DNA from: a virus
Direction: 5' to 3' (one strand)
DNA length: 41,284 nt
Virus record (IMG/VR): IMGVR_UViG_3300025436_000005
Span: 1-41,284 of that record
Under the pieces are notes generated by a model that worked only from the letters and a program-made list of their open reading frames with translations, searched no databases and had not been told where the DNA came from. Made by a program: the position numbers and the translations under genes. Position 1 is the stretch's first letter; each line of letters begins with the position of its first letter. Shown piece after piece: positions 29,097-36,380 of the stretch.

Positions 29097-29927
29097 TTAG
29101 ACCATTTCGTCATACTTCTTGGCGAGGCGGTTGAAAGCGTTTAACACATCTCGGCGAGAGATGGTTTCGCTCATCCACCCGTAGTGATGCTTCTCGTTTT
29201 CGACCCAGCCCAGGAAGATCGAGAGGCGGAAAGTCTCGAGCTGGCCAATCTTATTGGCAGCGGTCGGCTTCCGTTTGGGGTTCCACGGGGCGTTCTTCTT
29301 CCCGTTGAGGGCCTTCTCGACCAGCCCGAGGCAAACTTGAATCCATCCGGCGATCTTGACGGGGTTCAAGCTGCCGGAGAACACGCGGAACTCAACTGTG
29401 GATTTCCGGCCGTTGGCCAGATTGGCCACATTCAGTGCATGGTATCGGCTGTAGTCCATGTTCTTCTTGGCTTCGGTGGCGTTCCCGTACTTCCGCACGC
29501 CACCACAGAAGTGACCGCGCTCGCGGTTCTTGGTCCCGGTGATCGCGTATAGGCCTTTCTCGACGCAGGCCACATACGTGATCAGACGGGCTAGGCTTTG
29601 GGACGGCCAGCACCGATTCCAACCAATATGAACGTGTACGCCACAGCTGGCGTTGACCTTGTGGCCCTTAGCTTCTAGGATCTTGACTACTTCGACCGCC
29701 TGGGCTAGCCCCTCAGCCCCCCTCAAGATCGGGCTGACGATTTCGCAGCCCATGTGGCCGTTTGGGCTTTGGATGCTGCCATCGCTTTTCGCTTCCCAGC
29801 CGGCCGGCAGGTAGGGCACCTGGATGCCGCTGTAGTAAGAACCAACCTGCAGTAGGTTGGCGGCTGCGGTTTGGACGTCGACTGTGGTTTCGATTTCGAT
29901 TCCGAAGGTCAGTTCTGTCGCGTTCAT
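29097..29927 (-). CDS. amidoligase-family enzyme
   Basis: 276 residues. TFGIEIETT near residue 7, AKSDGSI, GHMGCEIVSPILRG, and NASCGVHVHIGWNR form the conserved metal- and substrate-binding set of the PF12224-type amidoligases (carboxylate-amine ligases). These are predicted to link an amine to a carboxylate using ATP. The start overlaps no neighbour and follows the AATAAC element at 29941-29990. Together with the adjacent glutaminase, it could make a small peptide or amide-modified product; neither substrate nor product is readable. Active-site residues look intact. Confidence 0.83.
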   Translation of the reverse strand: MNATELTFGIEIETTVDVQTAAANLLQVGSYYSGIQVPYLPAGWEAKSDGSIQSPNGHMGCEIVSPILRGAEGLAQAVEVVKILEAKGHKVNASCGVHVHIGWNRCWPSQSLARLITYVACVEKGLYAITGTKNRERGHFCGGVRKYGNATEAKKNMDYSRYHALNVANLANGRKSTVEFRVFSGSLNPVKIAGWIQVCLGLVEKALNGKKNAPWNPKRKPTAANKIGQLETFRLSIFLGWVENEKHHYGWMSETISRRDVLNAFNRLAKKYDEMV

Positions 29928-29940
29928 CTTTCGTCTCCAG

Positions 29941-29990
29941 TGCGGTTGAGTTGTCTGCTAGTTATTCGTCAGCCGGACCTCATTATTGGA
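29941..29990 (-). promoter_or_regulatory. AATAAC direct-repeat element, copy 4
   Basis: On the minus strand, CCAATAAT, 15 bases containing GTCCGGC, AATAAC, TAGCAGACAACTCAACCGCA. Upstream of the amidoligase. Confidence 0.55.
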
Positions 29991-30087
29991 AACGAAAAAC
30001 AAAATACCAAAGAAAGTTTTCTAGGTAACTGCACCAGAAAGATAGGATATCTAGGTGCTGGGAGAAGGCCGGCTGAATAAGCAAGAA

Positions 30088-30110
30088 GACGGCTAGATTA
30101 TCTAGCCGTC
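30088..30110 (-). terminator. Rho-independent terminator of the SNF2 gene
   Basis: A perfect 10-bp stem (GACGGCTAGA at 30088-30097 with TCTAGCCGTC at 30101-30110) and a 3-nt loop, overlapping the gene stop at 30098-30100. It is followed on the minus strand by TTCTTGCTTATT. Confidence 0.85.
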
Positions 30111-31498
30111 TGGAGAAGGCCGGGCTGCCTCAGCTCATCGAGTAGCTGGTCCAGGATATTGAGATCATCACCTATAGGTCCACCGTCCAGAACGGTTCGG
30201 ACCGTCTGTTGTTTCTCTTGCAGAACGCGGCAGAGCTTCTCTTCGATAGTCCCGTTGGCGACTAGATAATAGTACCATGCAGTGGCGTCCTGGCCGATCC
30301 GGTGGGTCCGGTCTTCCAGCTGGGTGAGGTCGGCCGGCCGCCAAGGCAGCTCGGCGATCACGCTAGTCGAACAGACGCGTTGAAGGCCATCGACGCCTTG
30401 ACCGGCCGCCTGGATGTTGCCGATGAACACCCGCGTCTTTGGATCTCGCTGAAATTGGTCGACAGCCGCCTTCCGCATTCGGCCAGTCACTGATCCGTCT
30501 ACCACAACGTGCTTGCCGAGCAGCCTGCGGTTTAGTGCCTCGACCATCTTGATATGGATTGCGAATACGACCAGCTTCTCATCGGTCTCGGTGAGGAACT
30601 TGTTACACCAGTCAACCACCGACCTCAGCTTCAGCTTGGCGCATAGGCGGAGAAGATAGCCGAGCTGAGTGACCTGCTGGGCCTTCATCGCGGATGCTAC
30701 CCTGTCTCCCTGCCGCTGCTTCAACCATCCGATGAAATCGTCCTTCGCGAGTTCATACTCTTTTGGATCGGACAGCTCGACAGGAACCACACAGCGGATC
30801 TTCTCGGGTAGGTCTTTGAGAACGTCCTTCTTCAACCTCCGCACCATGCATGTTCTGGTCAGCGTAGAGTGTAGGATGTCCAAGTTGGATGCCCCGGAGA
30901 AATTCCAGCCCCACGGAGTTCGTCTTGGTTTGCAGAAGCGTTGGGCGAACGCCCAGAATGAGGGATAGAGATCGGGACGGAGGATGTGGAGTATTGGCCA
31001 GAGTTCTGCCGGCCGATTGACCAATGGCGTGCCAGATAGGGCGATCACGTGCTGTGCAGCTCGGCCAAGTTTAACGCTCGCCTTGGTACGCTGCGACGTT
31101 CGGCTGAGCAGATACTGGGACTCGTCGAAGATCACAGTACCAACTCCCCGCTTCAGCAGGGCCGGCAGCCAGAATTTCAGAATGTCATAGTTGACGATGG
31201 TCATCCGCGGCGGCTCTGATTTCCGTCCCTTGGATGATGGGACCCGCTGGCCCTCGAGAATGGTGGGGCGAATCCCCAGACGGAGCGCCTCATGCTCCCA
31301 CTGATACTTGACGGAGGCGGGGCAGACGACCACGGCCGGGAACGATTGAATCCTCCCCCGCTTCAGCAGCCAGAGAGCGACGAGAGTCTTGCCAAGGCCC
31401 ATATCCAGAGCGCAGAGAGCTCGCCCATCAAAATCTTCTACGTCGTACACGACGTCCTTTTGGTACTCAAAGGCGATTGGTCTCTCAGTGGTGGTCAT
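30098..31498 (-). CDS. SNF2/SWI2-family helicase-like ATPase
   Basis: 466 residues with both RecA lobes. Walker A is ALDMGLGKT (30-38), DESQYL (125-130) is motif II in the DExx style of SNF2 proteins, LSGTPLVNRPAELWPIL (154-170) is motif III, and AAGQGVDGLQ plus WRPADLTQLEDRTHRIGQ in the C-terminal lobe give motifs V and VI. SNF2 family phage proteins are common and may translocate on double-stranded DNA to clear roadblocks or repair forks. No extra DNA-binding domain is seen. It follows the non-coding RNA terminator by about a dozen bases. Confidence 0.93.
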   Translation of the reverse strand: MTTTERPIAFEYQKDVVYDVEDFDGRALCALDMGLGKTLVALWLLKRGRIQSFPAVVVCPASVKYQWEHEALRLGIRPTILEGQRVPSSKGRKSEPPRMTIVNYDILKFWLPALLKRGVGTVIFDESQYLLSRTSQRTKASVKLGRAAQHVIALSGTPLVNRPAELWPILHILRPDLYPSFWAFAQRFCKPRRTPWGWNFSGASNLDILHSTLTRTCMVRRLKKDVLKDLPEKIRCVVPVELSDPKEYELAKDDFIGWLKQRQGDRVASAMKAQQVTQLGYLLRLCAKLKLRSVVDWCNKFLTETDEKLVVFAIHIKMVEALNRRLLGKHVVVDGSVTGRMRKAAVDQFQRDPKTRVFIGNIQAAGQGVDGLQRVCSTSVIAELPWRPADLTQLEDRTHRIGQDATAWYYYLVANGTIEEKLCRVLQEKQQTVRTVLDGGPIGDDLNILDQLLDELRQPGLLQTAR

Positions 31499-31512
31499 GG
31501 GTGATCCGCTAG

Positions 31513-31551
31513 AATAAAACGACCGCCTGCCAGTTGCCCTACGTGGGCGGT
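31513..31551 (-). terminator. Rho-independent terminator of the non-coding locus
   Basis: ACCGCC (31522-31527) pairs with GGCGGT (31546-31551) around a GCCC/GGGC inner pairing, followed on the minus strand by CGTTTTATTC. It ends the structured region at 31513-32338, just before the SNF2 gene start. Confidence 0.75.
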
Positions 31552-31938
31552 TCTCTGACTGTCTGTCCCAGATCAGAGTTTCTATGATCCTCCTATTTTT
31601 CCTCGCTCGTTGGAACGAGTTAGCAGGTTAAAATCGATAGACACTCTGGCAAGCGGTCGAATACGCGCGGGGCTGAGGGCCTTTAGCCCTGATGCGTTGG
31701 ATGCGATCAGCGGTAGGCTTTTTGCTACTGCCTTGCGAGCAGCTCACGTACACCGTTTGATGGACCGCCAGCCCCTATCCCTCGGGAATACAAAAGGCCC
31801 GGACCTTACACCACAGCGGTGTCAACCGCCGCCAACCAACCCACTCTGGACTTCCGGGGTATGAGCTCGGCGTGCATTCTGCCTGTTAGAGCAAGGGTCT
31901 AGTCCCTCCGCTAACACGGAGCGGCCTATTTCAAAATA

Positions 31939-32054
31939 TGGTCTGGGCGGCAGGATTTTCACCTGCATCCTGGTTCCGTAAACCGGATAGCGCTTTGTCC
32001 GCCAGAACCTATGCATTGGCTTGCTAGCGTCCTAGCTACCTACACCACGCCCAG
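31939..32054 (-). tRNA. tRNA-like element with encoded CCA, non-standard
   Basis: The 5' CTGGGCG (32048-32054) pairs perfectly with CGCCCAG before A-CCA, with CCA at 31939-31941. A D-arm-like GTGT...ACGC follows the 5' arm, and a T-arm-like hairpin, GCAGG-TGAAAAT-CCTGC, has the non-standard loop TGAAAAT (TTCAAAT usual). A long extra segment lies between, with hairpins such as ATCC-GGTT...AACC-GGAT. The total is 116 nt, too long for a usual tRNA, and no sure anticodon can be named (ACG is one option). It begins five bases after tRNA-Pro. A decayed or unusual tRNA, or part of the larger RNA, is possible. Confidence 0.4.
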
Positions 32055-32059
32055 TTAGT

Positions 32060-32132
32060 CGGAATGGCTGGATTCGAACCAGCGGTCTCCTGCTCCCAAA
32101 GCAGGCGGATTACCAGGCTATCCTACATTCCG
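32060..32132 (-). tRNA. tRNA-Pro (anticodon TGG)
   Basis: A 73-nt cloverleaf. The acceptor CGGAATG/CATTCCG has seven pairs. A GGATAGCCTGGTAATCC-type D arm follows. The anticodon arm CCTGC-TTTGGGA-GCAGG gives anticodon TGG, reading CCA for proline. The T arm is GCTGGTTCGAATCCAGC, fully canonical. No CCA is encoded after position 73. It is embedded in the structured region at 31513-32338. Confidence 0.95.
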
Positions 32133-32363
32133 TGAAGACAACTACCTATAGGATGCGGTGCCTACTCGTCGCTAGCGGATGCCAAGCCGCAGGTGTTGTC
32201 TTGTCGATAGCACCAATGCCGAGGCTCATGGACGTTGACTGATGAATCATTGCTTCTACCCGCTATGTCGGGCATGACTCTTTCGCATTAAAGTATTTGG
32301 CGTTCCCATCCCGTCAAACCAATCTGCCTATCAGTCAAAATCCACCGGGGCCGACGTCGTCGA

Positions 32364-32417
32364 TCACATCGCGGTCATATAGCGGCAAACTCGAGCATGC
32401 TGCTTTAGGTGCTTCAT
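32364..32417 (-). CDS. possible 17-residue peptide
   Basis: From ATG 32417 with AAGGAAG upstream, the frame reads MKHLKQHARVCRYMTAM, then TGA. It lies between the sigma-factor stop and the non-coding RNA. It may be a leader peptide or chance. Confidence 0.2.
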   Translation of the reverse strand: MKHLKQHARVCRYMTAM

Positions 32418-32442
32418 GGTCTGCTTCCTTTCTTGGTAGATG

Positions 32443-33003
32443 TTAGTCAGCAAGAACTCGTTGAATTTCAAAGAACGTCTCGGCGACTCGCTTCGCAGTC
32501 CAGCCGATCCCGTCTAGGTAGGATCGTACTGTACTACGAAAATTTCGTGGCTGACCGCCCTTTCCTGCCACGATTTCTGCCAGTTCTTGGGGCGTATCCA
32601 CGACCAGCTTGATGACGGTCGTGGCATCTTCGGAGAGTCCCTCGAGCACATCCTCAACTTTCCAGTTGTGAGACGGTCGGGCGATATCGCAATCCTCAAC
32701 CGACTCGTAGCGAGCGTGCTCAACACACCGAGCCCGTACGTTATCGACTAGCTCATATGTCACCAGCTGCCGAACCCAGGCCGAGAACGGGATTCGACCA
32801 TCGAACGTATCATAAGCCTCGATGAAAGCGACATTCGCCTCAGAGACCATGTCGTCGAAGTGGCCGCCATACTTCTTGACGATCCTCCAGACCGTGTGAT
32901 AGATCAAATCCTTGACCTCGACGTAGGTCTCTTCTGCGGTCGCCTTCCGACGTTCATCCCATCGTTCCGTACGCTTCATCAGATGTGCTGTGGCGAATCC
33001 CAT
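32443..33003 (-). CDS. phage-encoded RNA polymerase sigma factor (sigma-70 region 2)
   Basis: 186 residues. IYHTVWRIVKKYGGHFDDMV and EANVAFIEAYDTFDGRIPFS, then WVRQLVTYELVDNVR, are sigma region 2.1-2.4: core-binding helix, the Y-D loop, and the promoter-melting W. A region 4-like helical part follows (DTPQELAEIVAGKGGQPRNF). Short, ECF-like in size, and unlike the housekeeping sigma. It would direct host RNA polymerase to phage promoters. ATG 33003 has TAAGGAG upstream; a later Met (MKRTERW) is less likely. Its own promoter at 33045-33073 looks sigma-70-like. Confidence 0.85.
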   Translation of the reverse strand: MGFATAHLMKRTERWDERRKATAEETYVEVKDLIYHTVWRIVKKYGGHFDDMVSEANVAFIEAYDTFDGRIPFSAWVRQLVTYELVDNVRARCVEHARYESVEDCDIARPSHNWKVEDVLEGLSEDATTVIKLVVDTPQELAEIVAGKGGQPRNFRSTVRSYLDGIGWTAKRVAETFFEIQRVLAD

Positions 33004-33044
33004 CGCTGTCTCCTTATGATGAATAGGGTGGTTTCTGTCCCACT

Positions 33045-33073
33045 ATTCTACATGATTCCCTAGTCTGAAACAA
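33045..33073 (-). promoter_or_regulatory. sigma-70-type promoter of the sigma-factor gene
   Basis: On the minus strand TTGTTT (33068-33073) and TAGAAT (33045-33050) are separated by exactly 17 bases, matching -35 (TTGACA) in 4 of 6 and -10 (TATAAT) in 5 of 6 positions. The transcript would start about 35 bases before the ATG. This points to expression by the host polymerase early in infection. Confidence 0.6.
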
Positions 33074-33098
33074 GCGGGGTGTCTACTGCATTTCCCGC
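33068..33098 (-). terminator. weak terminator before the sigma-factor promoter
   Basis: GCGGG (33074-33078) pairs with CCCGC (33094-33098); on the minus strand it is followed by TTGTTT. The hairpin loop holds the stop of a short downstream reading frame. Confidence 0.4.
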
Positions 33099-33144
33099 AC
33101 TTGGTGGGCCTGGACTTTGATCTCTCGCCCATCGAGATCCATCT

Positions 33145-33378
33145 TCACCACAACGTAGGGATTCCGAAATCGCCGTACGGATTGATCTCCAACCGAAGCG
33201 TGACGCCCTCGCGGTCGGCGTCTTCCAAGACCTGCTCTAGCAGTGCGGTGCCATAGCCCCTGCCACGGTACTCCCGCGGCACGTTGATCCTCGTTATCCA
33301 ATGGCAGCGACCGAGCGGATGGACGTCGGCGACCGCCGCTCGGTGTGGTCCCAGTCTAATTGCGTATTGAGTCTTCAC
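33145..33378 (-). CDS. short GNAT-type acetyltransferase-like protein
   Basis: 77 residues. INVPREYRGRGYGTALLEQV is the GNAT motif A, where R-G-x-G-x-G/A binds acetyl-CoA, and LRLEINPYGDFGI follows as the next strand. GNAT proteins are usually 130 residues or more, so this is short. A second frame (33083 onward, VVVKMDLDGREIKVQAHQVR) continues in register with the missing C-terminal third, so a frameshift or truncation is likely. It may be inactive. The fold assignment is solid for motif A only. Confidence 0.6.
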   Translation of the reverse strand: MKTQYAIRLGPHRAAVADVHPLGRCHWITRINVPREYRGRGYGTALLEQVLEDADREGVTLRLEINPYGDFGIPTLW

Positions 33379-33536
33379 TGCTCATGCGCCTCCACGAGAG
33401 CGACCAGCAGGTCGGCCGCCTCCGCAACATCCGGCCAGAAATCACCATCCAGCCTCCCATCTTGGGCCAGTCGCTTGAGTTCTGGCAGAGCTGCCTCAAT
33501 CTTCCGTAACAACTCCTCGGCGATTTCGTATTCCAT
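33375..33536 (-). CDS. small hypothetical protein
   Basis: 53 residues from ATG 33536, overlapping the previous stop by one base (TGATG). It reads MEYEIAEELLRKIEAALPEL then KRLAQDGRLDGDFWPDVAEA. A helical mini-protein. Family not recognised. Confidence 0.5.
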   Translation of the reverse strand: MEYEIAEELLRKIEAALPELKRLAQDGRLDGDFWPDVAEAADLLVALVEAHEQ

Positions 33537-33748
33537 CACAGCACCCCTTCCTCTTGAAGGTCTTGAATCACGCTCCGCCAATCTGGGGAGTTGATCGTAT
33601 TCTCAACCCCGCAACGGTCCGCCTCAGCCTCGAGCAGGCTAGCGTATGGTCCCATCGCAACGAAGTAATGTGGTGGAAATCTTGGGATCCACCACTGTCC
33701 ATCATCCCGTTTCACGGGATCCGGCAGCTCAACATACAACACGGACAC
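33536..33748 (-). CDS. small hypothetical protein
   Basis: 70 residues from GTG 33748, with GGAGG five bases upstream. VSVLYVELPDPVKRDDGQWW then FPPHYFVAMGPYASLLEAEA. Beta-rich and Trp-rich. A longer frame reaches back through the preceding gene and is not preferred. No family recognised. Confidence 0.5.
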   Translation of the reverse strand: MSVLYVELPDPVKRDDGQWWIPRFPPHYFVAMGPYASLLEAEADRCGVENTINSPDWRSVIQDLQEEGVL

Positions 33749-33749
33749 T

Positions 33750-34553
33750 CTAACCTCCGATCTTCGCCATGCGAAGCGCGCTAACGTCCGACCGTTTCCC
33801 ATCGGTGACTCCCTCACGGAACGCTTCGTATGATCCCGAGGCCCCAGGAGAGCCATATCCCCTTTGCAGCTTTATCCCCGTAGCCTTCCGCAGCCACTGC
33901 TTGGCGGTCTCCTCTTTGCGGCGGATCAGATCATTCCGCCTCTCAATCAAGATCAACGCCCTTGACCCACTTTCGTGGGCCAGCAACTTCTCCTCTTTGG
34001 TCTGCTGCACGATCTTGGTATACAGACCGTTGACGAATCCCTCTGCATACGCTCCACCATCCTTCTTATAGCACCCACCCCAACGCAGACGGGACATCGC
34101 CCGGATAGTCATGCGTAGTTCGTGAAACAATTCGGCAGCCATCATCGCATCTTCAGCAATCCCGTAAAAGCAGAACCGCTTCCCTTTGTACGGTTCATCC
34201 TGCTCATTGAGGATCACGATGTTCCGATGGTCGCGAGCGACTTTGTCCTTGCTAGGATCACGATACGTCCCGACACCGCCAACGAATTGAGCGCAGAACA
34301 TCGCGAGGTGACCCTCCCACCTGTAGGTCTTCCCGCCAACGGAAACGAATACCCGATCCCGTGTTGCAGCCTCGACCCTCTTCCACTGGTCAACCGGCTC
34401 CTCGACCAGATCTTCTTCCTCCAGGTGGTACTTATCCATCATGCTCGTGGCAAATCGAAGTGCGTTGTCCACTTCACCCTCCGTCGCCGCCGAGTTGCCG
34501 ACAACCGCCAGCAGTTTACGAATTCGTTCTTTGATTTCTGCTTCGTTGTGCAT
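33750..34553 (-). CDS. DUF2786 family protein
   Basis: 267 residues from ATG 34553, with AGGAG seven bases upstream. The N-terminal KERIRKLLAVVGNSAATEGE then LRFATSMMDKYHLEEED matches the DUF2786 helical motif (I-R-K-L-L-A ... N/S-E-x-E ... A-x-x-M-x-K-Y). The rest is a putative metal-site-bearing domain (RFCFYGIAEDAMMAAELFHE with E/H residues). Function unknown; DUF2786 proteins are frequent in phages. Confidence 0.7.
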   Translation of the reverse strand: MHNEAEIKERIRKLLAVVGNSAATEGEVDNALRFATSMMDKYHLEEEDLVEEPVDQWKRVEAATRDRVFVSVGGKTYRWEGHLAMFCAQFVGGVGTYRDPSKDKVARDHRNIVILNEQDEPYKGKRFCFYGIAEDAMMAAELFHELRMTIRAMSRLRWGGCYKKDGGAYAEGFVNGLYTKIVQQTKEEKLLAHESGSRALILIERRNDLIRRKEETAKQWLRKATGIKLQRGYGSPGASGSYEAFREGVTDGKRSDVSALRMAKIGG

Positions 34554-34563
34554 CCCTATTCTC

Positions 34564-34860
34564 CTAGTCGTTGAAAACAACCACCGATGTCACCGGGCCG
34601 GCATTGTCGAGCGGCTTGAAACGCCGTGACAGCAGATCGCCGTCCTTCTCCTCGGTCCGCTCGAGATAGAACCGAACCGTTCTCCCAGTTGTTGGGCTAT
34701 GGATAGCGATCCCCAAATCACACGCATCGTTGTACAGTCGCTGGAGCCACATGCCCCGCGCTGCCAGACCGCTCACCTCAGCGACTAAGCACTTGGTCTC
34801 CTTGTGATAGGTGAACAGAGCGAGATCGAAACTCCGCAGTTGCAGATCGCGGGCTGTCAT
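34564..34860 (-). CDS. hypothetical protein
   Basis: 98 residues from ATG 34860, with GGAG upstream. MTARDLQLRSFDLALFTYHK then LVAEVSGLAARGMWLQRLYN. Its end is RFKPLDNAGPVTSVVVFND. An extension to 34920 would overlap the hairpin. No family recognised. Confidence 0.55.
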   Translation of the reverse strand: MTARDLQLRSFDLALFTYHKETKCLVAEVSGLAARGMWLQRLYNDACDLGIAIHSPTTGRTVRFYLERTEEKDGDLLSRRFKPLDNAGPVTSVVVFND

Positions 34861-34889
34861 GCCTAGTCTCCTTTGTAGTGCCCAGCAAG

Positions 34890-34914
34890 AATCCCGGCCA
34901 TATTGGCCGGGATT
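34890..34914 (-). terminator. strong hairpin terminator
   Basis: A perfect 10-bp stem (AATCCCGGCC at 34890-34899 with GGCCGGGATT at 34905-34914) and a 5-nt loop, followed on the minus strand by CTTGCTGGG with a short T-rich start. It ends the DUF932 transcript. Confidence 0.75.
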
Positions 34915-34931
34915 CACCATACCAACTTAGC

Positions 34932-35948
34932 CTACAGAGCCATCGCAGCGGTCAGTGCGTTGTACGCTCGCACAGAGTCCTTGCCGAACAGCTTGCTTTC
35001 AACCTTCCGTTCGGCCGCCTTCTCCTGATCCTTCAACCGACCGAGGTCATGTTGCGTCATCCAGGTGTAGGCGTTGAGCATGTTCCATGCCGTCGCCCCG
35101 CAGAGATCTCGCTCCTGGTCGAAGCGGTTGAACATCTTCGCGCAGGCATCCATCGCCTTGTCCCGCGCGTTCTGTTCAGTCTTTTTCTTCGGCTCGGTCG
35201 GGATCACGGCGAAGTCGCGGGTGTAACACTCAAGGAAGAACTTCTGGACATCTTCCCGGCTGACGTCCTTTGCGGCGAGTTGGTCGATCACCTGCCGGGT
35301 GGCGTCCAGCGACTTCCCGTACAGCTTCAGGGCTGCTTGGGCTTCGTGAACCCGCCCGAGGATCGTCGAGGTGTGGTGAGCGACGAAGCTGGCCGGCATC
35401 GCCTTCTGGATGCGCCCCTCGGCTTCCCGCTGCGGGATCACCATGTGGAGCGTATTTGAGCAAACCACCCGAATCGTGGTCGGTGTGCACCGCAGGGCGG
35501 TCCAACCATCGTGGCCGTTGCTGACCAGAATATATGGTTTGACCTCGTCCTTGTCGCGGACGCTGAATGATTCGCCCTTCAGCAGGAACCAGACCTTCTT
35601 TCCGTTCCGAATCGACCCGCAGCTCTCGACCTTAATCGTGTCCCCTTGTTCGGCGAGAGCGTCGCAAAACGCGGCTAGTTCCGAGTTCTGGATCGGGCAG
35701 TAACCCGTCCCGACGATCCCCAGCTGGTCGTGTGTGTCTGACCGATAGTTCAACTGGTAATCGTGGACCGCGAGGTCTTCGCCATCATCGCACATCGCGA
35801 GCAGAGGCGCCTGAAGAACCTCCCAGTCCAGCACCCGCTTTTGGGCAGCGACCGCAGTCGGTGCGTCGGGAACTACCTGCCCGAAGCCATGCCAAGCCGG
35901 GGCTGCGTGGAGGAGAACTTGATCGTGTTCCAGGATTTCGTGGGCCAT
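34932..35948 (-). CDS. DUF932 phage/plasmid-like protein
   Basis: 338 residues. PAWHGFGQVVPDAPTAVAAQ, then YRSDTHDQLGIVGTGYCPIQ and SNTLHMVIPQREAEG, follow the order of the DUF932 (TIGR03299-type) family, found in phages and plasmids, function unknown. The C-terminal half is helical and charged. It is transcribed before the terminator at 34890-34914, apart from its neighbours, so it is probably a one-gene transcript. Start ATG 35948. Confidence 0.8.
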   Translation of the reverse strand: MAHEILEHDQVLLHAAPAWHGFGQVVPDAPTAVAAQKRVLDWEVLQAPLLAMCDDGEDLAVHDYQLNYRSDTHDQLGIVGTGYCPIQNSELAAFCDALAEQGDTIKVESCGSIRNGKKVWFLLKGESFSVRDKDEVKPYILVSNGHDGWTALRCTPTTIRVVCSNTLHMVIPQREAEGRIQKAMPASFVAHHTSTILGRVHEAQAALKLYGKSLDATRQVIDQLAAKDVSREDVQKFFLECYTRDFAVIPTEPKKKTEQNARDKAMDACAKMFNRFDQERDLCGATAWNMLNAYTWMTQHDLGRLKDQEKAAERKVESKLFGKDSVRAYNALTAAMAL

Positions 35949-36163
35949 CGTTCGATTCCTTTGTGTTGGTGGATTTGATGCTTACGACCAGTATTCGTAT
36001 CTCACAGCAGAAACTTTTCGTGATTACAAGAAGTTTTCGGCTATAGAAACAGGCTCCAAAGCCCGATTAGCCGGCAGAATGGGTAAATATACGATCCCGG
36101 CCCCGGAACGCCGTAGGGCGTGAGCTAGGGGCCTAGAATTGGATGATTTCGGGGCGGTCGGGT
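35949..36163. other. intergenic region with a GC hairpin and a degenerate AATAAC element
   Basis: About 215 bases. GGCCCC (36099-36104) pairs with GGGGCC (36128-36133), and ACGCC (36108-36112) with GGCGT (36117-36121), a two-tier hairpin without a T tract. Near 35980-36005, GAATACTGGTC resembles the AATAAC element only loosely. No gene is seen. Confidence 0.4.
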
Positions 36164-36361
36164 CTACAGTAACTCGACCGGCACCGTTTCTACCCTCGAT
36201 CTGGCAAGCCCGGAAGAGTTGACGAATACGACTACCTGCTCAGCCGTCATGCCTACCGCATGGCACTGACGATCAATCCGTCCGCTTCGGAATTCCACCA
36301 GGAATGTACGTGGCTTTCCGCCGCGATTTCGTTTGCGCTTCTCGGTATAAATCTGGAACAT
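36164..36361 (-). CDS. small basic hypothetical protein
   Basis: 65 residues, MFQIYTEKRKRNRGGKPRTF then LVEFRSGRIDRQCHAVGMTA. Basic N-terminus, possibly nucleic-acid-binding. Preceded by the AATAAC element at 36381-36425. No family recognised. Confidence 0.5.
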   Translation of the reverse strand: MFQIYTEKRKRNRGGKPRTFLVEFRSGRIDRQCHAVGMTAEQVVVFVNSSGLARSRVETVPVELL

Positions 36362-36380
36362 CTGTGCATCTCCTTCGTGT

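Larger units (their letters stand above)
31513..32338 (-). ncRNA. candidate large structured non-coding RNA (GOLLD- or ROOL-like scale)
   Basis: About 826 nt without a good protein frame but full of long-range and local pairings. TTGACTGAT/ATCAGTCAA (32235-32243/32330-32338) closes one ~100-nt domain. AAGACAAC/GTTGTCTT (32135-32142/32195-32202) closes another. CTGGC..GCGGTC pairing with GACCGCCAG (31646-31658/31763-31771) closes a ~125-nt domain. TGTTAG/CTAACA, GCGGT-TGAC-ACCGC, CTCTGA/TCAGAG (31553-31558/31573-31578) and CTCGTT-CC-AACGAG are local hairpins. A tRNA-Pro and a tRNA-like element lie inside, and a terminator ends it. GOLLD and ROOL RNAs are large phage RNAs that occur near tRNA genes, but I cannot test the match. 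Confidence 0.5.

Noticed and set aside
31822-32016. 64-residue minus-strand reading frame inside the RNA region
   Set aside because: It overlaps the tRNA-like element and shows no domain or ribosome-binding site; the structure evidence is stronger.
36099-36133. GC-rich hairpin after the 36164-36361 gene as a terminator
   Set aside because: There is no T tract on the minus strand, so I list it only as a hairpin in the intergenic region.
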